DNA of 7,313 nt, taken from the NCBI GenBank assembly GCA_023129815.1, contig JAGMBH010000078.1:1-7313 (forward strand). Direction: 5' to 3'. The notes under the pieces were generated by a model that was not told the DNA's origin, did not search any database, and worked only from the letters and a program-made list of their open reading frames with translations. How positions within the stretch are numbered: position 1 is the stretch's first letter; each line of letters opens with the position of its first letter. Origin of the DNA: Dehalococcoidia bacterium (lineage in GTDB: Bacteria > Chloroflexota > Dehalococcoidia > GIF9 > AB-539-J10). This document shows positions 1 to 4,448 of the stretch, piece by piece. Both the position numbers and the translations under genes were made by a program.

Positions 1-1
1 C

Positions 2-277
2 GAAGCTGGGGAGAAGTTGTGGCAAATGCCTATGCCTGAGGAATATAAGGAGCAAAATAAAAGTGAAATTGCTGATATTAAGAATACCGGTGATAAGTAT
101 GGGGGAGCTATCACCGCCGCTCTTTTCTTAGCTGAATTTGTAGATAATACTCCTTGGGTTCATCTTGACATAGCAGGTACTGCCTCAAGCAGTAAGGAAA
201 GTGGCTACGTAGTGAAAGGAGCTACTGGAGTAGGGGTCAGAACTTTGGTCGAATTAGCTTTATCACTAGCCAAGTAA
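2..277 (+). CDS. pepA: Leucyl aminopeptidase (M17 family), C-terminal fragment
   Basis: This is the C-terminal 91 residues of a cytosolic M17 leucyl aminopeptidase, a two-metal enzyme that removes N-terminal residues from peptides. The reading frame is open to the left edge, so the gene starts outside the window; the internal TTG at 17 is not its start. The sequence begins [12 protein letters not shown], the family's GE-x-LW-Q-x-P block, followed by [16 protein letters not shown] and [10 protein letters not shown], which are typical of the C-terminal catalytic domain. The metal-binding NTDAEGR segment would lie upstream and cannot be seen. The frame ends at TAA 275-277, whose last bases begin a dispersed 28-bp repeat. 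The next gene starts 86 bp downstream on the same strand. The family call is strong; nothing can be said about the missing N-terminal half. Confidence 0.93.
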   Translation, partial: EAGEKLWQMPMPEEYKEQNKSEIADIKNTGDKYGGAITAALFLAEFVDNTPWVHLDIAGTASSSKESGYVVKGATGVGVRTLVELALSLAK

Positions 278-303
278 TGTTAGCTGTGAGTGGAGCGAAG
301 CAA
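276..303 (+). repeat. 28-bp dispersed repeat, copy 1, at the pepA stop codon
   Basis: The sequence AATGTTAGCTGTGAGTGG followed by AGCGAAGCAA recurs at 1022-1049 with 25 of 28 bases identical. This copy overlaps the last two bases of the pepA stop codon. The GCGAAGCAA core resembles short palindrome-rich repeats common between genes in some Chloroflexota genomes; that resemblance comes from memory and is not a search result. Confidence 0.7.
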
Positions 304-318
304 ATTAAATAGGGTGAT

Positions 319-349
319 CCTCGCCCGCCCATCCCTTTATCTGGCGAGG
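319..349 (+). repeat. Dispersed hairpin repeat (CCCTTTATCTGGCGAGG family), copy C
   Basis: CCTCGCC (319-325) and GGCGAGG (343-349) form a perfect 7-bp stem around a 17-base loop. The last 17 bases, CCCTTTATCTGGCGAGG (333-349), are identical to the complement of 3135-3151 and nearly identical to that of 3358-3373. The element ends just before the AGAGGAGG ribosome-binding site of the UPF0173 gene, so it lies in that gene's leader. An effect on translation is possible but is inference. Confidence 0.75.
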
Positions 350-363
350 TAGAGGAGGTTATT

Positions 364-1011
364 ATGATTATAAAGTGGTTAGGTCATGCTTGCTTTTTGA
401 TTACATCTGAGGAGGGGTTGAAGGTAGTTACTGATCCCTATACCGTGGGCGGAGGTATTAATTATTCTCCTATAAAGGAGGTTGCTGATATTGTGGTGGT
501 AAGCCATGGTCATGCTGATCACAATAATGTTTCAGCGGTGCGAGGAAAGCCAGAGGTAGTTAAAGGTAGTGGCACAAAAATTGCTAAAGGAGTTCAGTTT
601 AGAGGCATTGCTACTTATCATGATACCGCTCAAGGTAAGCAAAGAGGAACCAACACCGTTTTTTGTTTTACCTTGGATGACATAAAACTCTGCCATTTGG
701 GTGACTTAGGACATTTGATTAGCCAAGGGCAAATCAATGAAATTGGTGCCGTAGATATACTGTTTATTCCTGTAGGTGGCTTTTATACTATTGCTGCTGC
801 TAATGCTAGCCGAGTATGTGATCAGCTAAAGTCGAGGGTAATAATCCCGATGCATTTTAAGACGCCTCAGTGTACTTATCCTATAGCCGGCGTTGATGAT
901 TTTCTCCGCGGTAAGGTGAATGTGGGAAAAATGGATTCTAGCGAGATTGAGTTTAAACTTGATGAGCTACCGGCGGTCACCGAGATTGTGGTCTTGAAAC
1001 CAGCTTTGTAA
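364..1011 (+). CDS. UPF0173-type metal-dependent hydrolase, metallo-beta-lactamase fold
   Basis: A 215-residue single-domain protein of the metallo-beta-lactamase superfamily, closest in layout to the UPF0173 (YtkL-like) group of putative metal-dependent hydrolases. Visible features are the starting MIIKWLGHACF strand, DP at 24-25, the metal site HGHADH at 48-53, H86, GDLGH at 113-117 (D114 probably the bridging ligand), VDILFIPVGG at 130-139 and the final metal histidine in IPMHFKT (H164). There is no signal peptide or membrane segment, so it should be cytosolic. Its substrate is not known for the family in general. The ATG at 364 is preceded by GAGGAGG about 6 bases upstream, which fixes the start. 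Length is close to the usual 220-230 residues. It follows pepA on the same strand, and a hairpin repeat sits in its leader. Confidence 0.92.
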   Translation: MIIKWLGHACFLITSEEGLKVVTDPYTVGGGINYSPIKEVADIVVVSHGHADHNNVSAVRGKPEVVKGSGTKIAKGVQFRGIATYHDTAQGKQRGTNTVFCFTLDDIKLCHLGDLGHLISQGQINEIGAVDILFIPVGGFYTIAAANASRVCDQLKSRVIIPMHFKTPQCTYPIAGVDDFLRGKVNVGKMDSSEIEFKLDELPAVTEIVVLKPAL

Positions 1012-1021
1012 TTAACAAAAC

Positions 1022-1049
1022 AATGTTAGCTACGAGTGAAGCGAAGCAA
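1022..1049 (+). repeat. 28-bp dispersed repeat, copy 2, after the UPF0173 stop codon
   Basis: AATGTTAGCTACGAGTGAAG followed by CGAAGCAA matches 276-303 at 25 of 28 positions. It starts 10 bases after the TAA at 1009-1011. Both copies therefore sit directly 3' of a gene in the same orientation relative to transcription. Confidence 0.7.
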
Positions 1050-1091
1050 TCATGGTGGGAGCACTGGGTAAATGGTCTATAGCTAAAAGTA

Positions 1092-1820
1092 ATGATTTTT
1101 AAAACCTCTGATTTTGTTTTTACACCTCCCCCACGGCTTTCCTGGGCAAGGCGCGTGTTAATCAAACCTTGCGCTGGTTACCCCTTGCCGTATCCGGTGA
1201 CTACCAGCCCCGAAATATTGAATATTATTATCGAGGGCATCAAGAAAGTCAGCGATGCCGATGTCATCATTGTTGATGGGACTCCCGGTGGGGAGTCAAT
1301 ATATCCAATATACCAAGCTTTAGGATATAGTTTTCGCCATGTGCTTATGCTTGATGTCAGGGATTCCATTTTCTTGGAGATAGAGAATCCGCTGACCAAA
1401 TTTTTTGCCACGCCTACTTTCTGGGTGCCTAATGCAGTCTTACGCAGCGACTTCTTGATCAGTGTGGCGCCCTTTAAGGTTTGTGGCAATAGAGGTCGTT
1501 TTAGTATAGCAAATCTGCTAGGTTTACTGCCAATGAGTAAATATCGGATCGGTGAAGAAGGATGGGGCGCCTTGTACGAATTAGGAATAGAGAGAGTGCT
1601 TGCTGATCTTTATTACACCTTGCCCTTCGACTTGGGGATTATTGAAGCCCGTCAAAAGTTTTTCTATACTGATGATCCGAGGAAGGGGAGGATAGAGGAA
1701 TGTGGCAAGATCCTTATTGGCGAACCGCATGAAGTTGATCGTGAAGCTGCACAATTGGCCCGGGTGGAGTGTGAGTACTTAAATCTGATTGACCAGGGTA
1801 GAAGTCAACTTGGGGATTAA
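1092..1820 (+). CDS. DUF362-like protein
   Basis: A 242-residue protein that looks like DUF362 (PF04015). Family-like blocks in order are VLIKPCAGYPLPYPVTTSP (22-40; the IKP strand and the T-x-P turn), VIIVDG (58-63), SDFLISVAPFKV (119-130), NLLGLLP (141-147) and the C-terminal GEPHEVDREAAQLARV (210-225), equivalent to the usual G-x-D-x-x-AVDAVA segment. No CxxCxxC ferredoxin motif is present, unlike the DUF362 proteins fused to a 4Fe-4S domain. There are no membrane segments. The biochemical role of this family is not established, so none is assigned. The frame is closed by a TAG at 1080-1082, and ATG 1092 is the first start after it; no convincing ribosome-binding site precedes it. It is the last gene of the rightward block and faces acylphosphatase across an AT-rich repeat. 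Confidence 0.75.
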   Translation: MIFKTSDFVFTPPPRLSWARRVLIKPCAGYPLPYPVTTSPEILNIIIEGIKKVSDADVIIVDGTPGGESIYPIYQALGYSFRHVLMLDVRDSIFLEIENPLTKFFATPTFWVPNAVLRSDFLISVAPFKVCGNRGRFSIANLLGLLPMSKYRIGEEGWGALYELGIERVLADLYYTLPFDLGIIEARQKFFYTDDPRKGRIEECGKILIGEPHEVDREAAQLARVECEYLNLIDQGRSQLGD

Positions 1821-1821
1821 G

Positions 1822-1892
1822 AAATGCAAAAAGCAAAAATACAGAGCAAAAATCAAAAAGTTTTGCATTTTGAGGCGTCATTTTGATTTTTG
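1822..1892. repeat. AT-rich element with two interleaved inverted repeats between convergent genes
   Basis: Two perfect inverted repeats alternate. AAATGCAAAA (1822-1831) pairs with TTTTGCATTT (1861-1870), and CAAAAATCAAAA (1847-1858) pairs with TTTTGATTTTTG (1881-1892). The order is arm 1, arm 2, arm 1', arm 2', so both helices could coexist only as a pseudoknot. AGCAAAAAT is also directly repeated at 1832 and 1845. The element fills the gap between the convergent DUF362 and acylphosphatase genes and supplies A and T tracts in both directions, so it may end transcription from either side. Confidence 0.65.
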
Positions 1893-1919
1893 ACCTTCGA
1901 CTTTTAATTCTCTGCTACG

Positions 1920-2204
1920 CTAGTATCTTATGCTAAAATCAGTGAACTCTCTTGAATAACCTGACCAATCTATTTCTACCCTATTGACCCAAGCCCCTGG
2001 TGGGCCTATTTTAAGTTGCTCTATTAGTTTCTCTAGTTGCTGTTTATCTCCCTCGGATTGAACTTCTACTGCATCGCCACGGGGTAGGTTGCGCACATAA
2101 CCTTTTAGCCCCAAATTTTTAGCTGCATTCTTTACAAAATAGCGGAAAAAGACACCTTGCACGCGACCATAAACTTTAGCTGAGAGACGAGCCATTTCCG
2201 CCAT
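1920..2204 (-). CDS. acyP: Acylphosphatase
   Basis: A 94-residue acylphosphatase, the small alpha/beta cytosolic enzyme that hydrolyses the carboxyl-phosphate bond of acyl phosphates. The signature VYGRVQGVFFR (11-21) contains the phosphate-binding loop and catalytic R21; GYVRNLPRGDAVEV (35-48) contains the second catalytic residue, N39. Length matches the 90-100 residue norm and the protein appears complete. The chosen ATG (2204) lies one base after the TAA of the radical SAM gene, with TGAGG about 7 bases upstream inside that gene's last codons, so translation is probably coupled. Met4 is a possible alternative start. It is the last gene of the leftward rnc block; its stop codon lies next to the AT-rich inverted-repeat element. 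Confidence 0.93.
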   Translation of the reverse strand: MAEMARLSAKVYGRVQGVFFRYFVKNAAKNLGLKGYVRNLPRGDAVEVQSEGDKQQLEKLIEQLKIGPPGAWVNRVEIDWSGYSREFTDFSIRY

Positions 2205-2205
2205 T

Positions 2206-3180
2206 TTAAAACCTCATAATTATGGGTCTGGCTCTATCCAGCCGATTTAGTCCTGCTTGGTGAGCTAGCTCTACAGCCTCCTGAAATTCTGCTGTTGAAA
2301 TTGGCCGTGCCAAACTCGGGATCTCATAAGCTTTGTAACATGGGTTATATTGAGCCATGATGTTGACATAAGTATTTAAGGAAATTTGCTCACTAATGAA
2401 ATTTACCACCTCTTTTGTTCCGGCTAATCCATTGGGCAAGACCAGGTGGCGCACTAAAAGCCCTCGTTGAGCTATTCCATCTCCGTCTATCTTTAGGTCG
2501 CCTACTTGGCGGTGCATTTCCTTAACTACTGCCCTGTTTACCTGCGGATAGTTTTCAATCCCTGATAGTTCTTTAGCCACTCTTTTATCACCATACTTCA
2601 TATCAGGCATATAAATATCAACAATGCTGTCAAGGATGTTCAGGGTCTCCACCGAGTCATAGCCACCAGAGTTGTACACTAGGGGGAGCTGTAATCCTGA
2701 CTCTACTGCTACCTCTAGCGCCTCTAATATTTGGGGAACTACATGTGTGGGCGATACCAGATTTATGTTGTGGCATCCTTGAGCTTGAAGGGAAAGCATC
2801 ATGCAAGCTAACTCTTGCTTGTTCACCTTTTCGCCTTCGCCTAGCTGGCTTATGGAGTAATTTTGACAGAAAAGGCATCTCAGATTGCAGTTAGTGAAAA
2901 AAATAGTGCCTGAACCACATCTGCCCACCAGTGGTGCTTCCTCACCGAAGTGAGGTCCATAGCTGGATACTATGGCTTCGCTTGCTGTGCGACACTTACC
3001 TACTTCATCCTCGAGGCGGTTGACACCACAGTGATGAGGGCAAAGATGGCAACTCTGTAATAGGGATTTAGCCGCCTCTATTCGTTCCTTCAGCTTGCCC
3101 CTGTGGAAAAGTTTCGTGTAAGCTGCCACACATCCCTCGCCAGATAAAGGGTGGATGCAAGGAGGGCCTCCTTTTCCCAT
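2206..3180 (-). CDS. PflX-type (COG1313) radical SAM protein
   Basis: A radical SAM protein of the PflX group, related to pyruvate formate-lyase activating enzymes. The cluster motif is CNLRCLFC (C98, C102, C105), the CX3CX2C that binds the SAM-coordinated 4Fe-4S cluster. Before it lies a second cysteine group, CHLCPHHC (C44, C47, C51) plus C63, typical of COG1313. GSGTIFFTN (89-97), VYNSGGYD and IYMPDMKYGD follow as expected. The target is unknown, and no partner glycyl-radical enzyme is in the window. The start is uncertain. ATG 3180 gives 324 residues but lacks a good ribosome-binding site, and family-like sequence begins only at residue 18 (VAAYTKLF). The GTG at 3129 could be the true start, with GAGGG 4 bases upstream. 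Residues 1-17 are encoded by a dispersed repeat. The gene follows the 49-residue small protein by 5 bases and precedes acyP by one. Confidence 0.88.
   Translation of the reverse strand: MGKGGPPCIHPLSGEGCVAAYTKLFHRGKLKERIEAAKSLLQSCHLCPHHCGVNRLEDEVGKCRTASEAIVSSYGPHFGEEAPLVGRCGSGTIFFTNCNLRCLFCQNYSISQLGEGEKVNKQELACMMLSLQAQGCHNINLVSPTHVVPQILEALEVAVESGLQLPLVYNSGGYDSVETLNILDSIVDIYMPDMKYGDKRVAKELSGIENYPQVNRAVVKEMHRQVGDLKIDGDGIAQRGLLVRHLVLPNGLAGTKEVVNFISEQISLNTYVNIMAQYNPCYKAYEIPSLARPISTAEFQEAVELAHQAGLNRLDRARPIIMRF
3134..3178 (-). repeat. Dispersed repeat (CCCTTTATCTGGCGAGG family), copy A
   Basis: On the minus strand this reads AAAAGGAGGCCCTCC, a variable middle of about 15 bases, then CCCTTTATCTGGCGAGGG. 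It shares both ends with copy B (3358-3400), and its 3' part is identical over 17 bases to copy C (333-349). CCCTC and GAGGG at its ends could form a short stem. It lies over the annotated 5' end of the radical SAM gene and ends 4 bases before a possible GTG start at 3129. Confidence 0.8.
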
Positions 3181-3185
3181 TTCAT

Positions 3186-3335
3186 CTATTCTTCGTATTC
3201 CTCGGTGGTTGGCTTTTTTTTCTTCTTAACCACCTCTACCTCTGTGGGTGGCATGAACTCAGAAGCTACTTTTGATTTTTTAGCTCCCTTCTTAGGTTTC
3301 TTGGTCTCTCTCCACCTGAAATCTCGTCTACCCAT
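3186..3335 (-). CDS. Small Lys/Arg-rich hypothetical protein (49 aa) between rnc and the radical SAM gene
   Basis: A 49-residue frame starting MGRRDFRWRETKKPKKGAKK and ending TTEEYEE before TAG 3186-3188. The N-terminal half is strongly basic, there is a short central segment (EFMPPTEVEVV) and a KKKKK run, and the tail is acidic. It is probably soluble and partly disordered; no enzymatic motif is present. Support for a real gene: ATG 3335 has AAGGGG 9 bases upstream, overlapping the end of rnc; the stop is 5 bases before the next start; and it fills an otherwise empty 160-bp gap in a tight operon. The composition suggests nucleic-acid or ribosome binding, which is inference. I do not recognise a named family. 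The possibility that the gap is non-coding remains, but translation signals and spacing favour a gene. Confidence 0.7.
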   Translation of the reverse strand: MGRRDFRWRETKKPKKGAKKSKVASEFMPPTEVEVVKKKKKPTTEEYEE

Positions 3336-3341
3336 GGCTTT

Positions 3342-4082
3342 TCACCCCTTTATTTGTCCCTCGCCAGATAAGGAGTAGTTGTTGAGGGCCTCCTTTGCCC
3401 TTAATTTCCCCCAGGCTGACTTTGCTGCCTCCATTTCAGCGACTTTCTTACTCTTTCCTGTACCTCTGCCCAAAATCTTGCCTTCTATGAGCACCTCCAC
3501 AGTGAATTGCTTATCATGGTCGGGGCCAATGGCTTCTATCAGACGGTAGGTTGGCGGGGAATGTTTTTCACTTTGGATGAACTCCTGTAATAATGCTTTG
3601 TAATTGGGGCTTAGCTCTCCGTGTTTTATTCTCTCTAGAAATGGTTTGAGTTGCTTGAAGATAAATTCCTTGGCTTTAGGCAATCCCTGGTCGAGGTATA
3701 TAGCTCCGATTAGCGCCTCCATGGCATTTGCCAGGTTGCTTTGCTTCTCCTTCCCCCCGCTTGCCTCCTCGCCCTGTCCCAGCAAAAGCCAGTCGCCAAG
3801 TTTGAGCGAACAAGCTACCTCTGCTAAGGTCTGACGGCAAACTAGGGAAGCACGGATCGTAGTCAGTTCCCCTTCGGGTAGCTCTGGGAATTCACTATAT
3901 AGCTGTTCAGCTGTTATGAAGTCGAGAATAGCGTCGCCTAAAAACTCCAGTCGCTCGTTACTGGGCAGAGCGAAGTCGGGATTTTCATTAAGGTAGGAGC
4001 GGTGCACAAAAGCTTGCTCTAACAAAGACTCATCGTTAAAGTGTATCCCTAAAACTCTTTGGCAACTGTCCAAATCGGTCAC
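3342..4082 (-). CDS. rnc: Ribonuclease III
   Basis: Ribonuclease III, the double-strand-specific endoribonuclease that processes rRNA precursors and other structured RNAs. From the chosen start it has 246 residues: an RNase III domain with NERLEFLGDAILDF (42-55; catalytic E43, E46, D50) and ANAMEALIGAIYLD (118-131; E122), then a double-stranded RNA-binding domain from about 160 to 227 ending GRGTGKSKKVAEMEAAKSAW. N119 stands where most bacterial enzymes have a metal-binding Asp (Asp114 in E. coli). The start is set at GTG 4082 because AAGGAGGAG lies 7 bases upstream; a longer frame from ATG 4112 would place this strong site inside the gene. The last 15 or so residues are encoded by a dispersed repeat and extend past the usual end of the RNA-binding domain. 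It is the first gene of the leftward block, divergent from the tRNAs. Confidence 0.96.
   Translation of the reverse strand: MTDLDSCQRVLGIHFNDESLLEQAFVHRSYLNENPDFALPSNERLEFLGDAILDFITAEQLYSEFPELPEGELTTIRASLVCRQTLAEVACSLKLGDWLLLGQGEEASGGKEKQSNLANAMEALIGAIYLDQGLPKAKEFIFKQLKPFLERIKHGELSPNYKALLQEFIQSEKHSPPTYRLIEAIGPDHDKQFTVEVLIEGKILGRGTGKSKKVAEMEAAKSAWGKLRAKEALNNYSLSGEGQIKG
3358..3400 (-). repeat. Dispersed repeat (CCCTTTATCTGGCGAGG family), copy B
   Basis: On the minus strand this reads GGGCAAAGGAGGCCCTC, a variable middle, then CCTTATCTGGCGAGGG. Both ends match copy A (3134-3178). It lies within the last codons of rnc, encoding the tail KEALNNYSLSGEG, and ends 22 bases before the ATG of the 49-residue protein. 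Confidence 0.8.
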
Positions 4083-4089
4083 TTTAGAA

Positions 4090-4098
4090 CTCCTCCTT
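4090..4098 (-). promoter_or_regulatory. Ribosome-binding site that sets the rnc start
   Basis: AAGGAGGAG on the minus strand, 7 bases before GTG 4082, is the strongest Shine-Dalgarno match in this part of the window. It decides for the GTG start over the upstream in-frame ATG at 4112. A weak promoter candidate (TTGAGC at 4129-4124, 18-base spacer, TATACT at 4105-4100) overlaps it closely; its predicted transcript would start inside the ribosome-binding site, so that promoter is doubtful. Confidence 0.75.
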
Positions 4099-4133
4099 AA
4101 GTATAGCAACAAGGGTCTAGCTAGCTCAACTTC

Positions 4134-4162
4134 TTGCTTCGTAGGCGTTATGCAGTTATAAT
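4134..4162 (+). promoter_or_regulatory. Sigma70-type promoter for the tRNA-Gln/tRNA-Glu pair
   Basis: TTGCTT (4134-4139), a 17-base spacer and a perfect TATAAT (4157-4162) form a good housekeeping promoter. The predicted transcription start, near 4169, is only about two bases before the mature 5' end of tRNA-Gln, so little 5' leader would need removal. It reads away from rnc. Confidence 0.75.
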
Positions 4163-4170
4163 TAACTCGT

Positions 4171-4244
4171 TGGGGATTAGTCTAGCGGTAGGACGACTGA
4201 CTCTGGATCAGTTAGGCCAGGTTCGAATCCTGGATCCCCAGCCA
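4171..4244 (+). tRNA. tRNA-Gln, anticodon CTG
   Basis: A complete 74-base cloverleaf with encoded CCA. The acceptor is TGGGGAT with ATCCCCA, the D stem GTCT with GGAC, the anticodon stem ACTGA with TCAGT around loop CTCTGGA (anticodon CTG at 4203-4205), and the T stem CCAGG with CCTGG around TTCGAAT. The discriminator is G. The first pair is U1-A72, the end pair by which bacterial GatCAB is known to recognise tRNA-Gln, in keeping with gatA nearby. It reads codon CAG. It is the first gene after the TATAAT promoter and is followed 4 bases later by tRNA-Glu. Confidence 0.97.
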
Positions 4245-4248
4245 GTAA

Positions 4249-4325
4249 GGCGCATTCGTCTAGGGGTTTAGGACACCTCCCTCTCAAGGAGGAGATCACC
4301 GGTTCGAATCCGGTATGCGCTACCA
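4249..4325 (+). tRNA. tRNA-Glu, anticodon CTC
   Basis: A complete 77-base cloverleaf with encoded CCA. The acceptor is GGCGCAT with ATGCGCT, the D stem GTCT with GGAC, the anticodon stem CCTCC with GGAGG around CTCTCAA (anticodon CTC at 4283-4285), and the T stem ACCGG with CCGGT around TTCGAAT. The discriminator is A. The first pair is a G1-U72 wobble instead of the common G-C. It reads codon GAG. Four bases separate it from tRNA-Gln, so the two are presumably cut from one transcript. A 9-bp inverted repeat begins directly after its CCA. Confidence 0.97.
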
Positions 4326-4351
4326 CTATATTTAAGCTGGTGTAAATATAG
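4326..4351 (+). terminator. Hairpin directly after tRNA-Glu (possible terminator or 3' trailer)
   Basis: CTATATTTA (4326-4334) and TAAATATAG (4343-4351) form a perfect 9-bp stem with the 8-base loop AGCTGGTG. The stem starts at the first base after the CCA end. It is AT-rich and no T tract follows, so it is not a classic intrinsic terminator. It may mark the 3' trailer of the tRNA precursor or be a weak stop before trpS. Confidence 0.45.
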
Positions 4352-4373
4352 CTGGCTAAGTTAATTTATTAGG

Positions 4374-4383
4374 TGACATGTCA
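4374..4383. promoter_or_regulatory. Perfect 10-bp palindrome upstream of trpS
   Basis: TGACATGTCA is a perfect palindrome 65 bases before the trpS ATG, flanked by GG and AACC. It is the only clear dyad in the trpS leader apart from the tRNA-Glu trailer hairpin. It could be an operator, but no known regulator is recognised and a palindrome of this length can occur by chance. Confidence 0.25.
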
Positions 4384-4448
4384 AACCAGATTCCTTTAGC
4401 CTTGTTGCTTATTTGTCCTTTGTGTTAAACTTCGTCCCAAAACAAACA

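Noticed and set aside
17..277. Complete small protein starting at TTG 17
   Set aside because: The frame stays open to the left edge and the upstream residues EAGEK belong to the PepA motif, so this is a gene fragment.
977..1165. Minus-strand frame of 62 codons over the end of the UPF0173 gene and the start of the DUF362 gene
   Set aside because: It overlaps two better-supported genes, has no family motif and no ribosome-binding site, and its sequence is not protein-like.
319..3400. CRISPR array
   Set aside because: The repeats are dispersed, few and in both orientations, without regular spacers or cas genes.
4100..4129. Promoter for rnc (TTGAGC, 18-base spacer, TATACT)
   Set aside because: The predicted transcription start falls inside the rnc ribosome-binding site, leaving an implausibly truncated leader.
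4413..4448. TTG start giving TrpRS 12 extra residues
   Set aside because: Conserved TrpRS sequence begins at MKRVFSG from ATG 4449, and the extension has no ribosome-binding site or conserved character.
4352..4448. T-box riboswitch before trpS
   Set aside because: The T-box antiterminator sequence and a terminator with a T tract are absent, and the leader is too short for a T-box.
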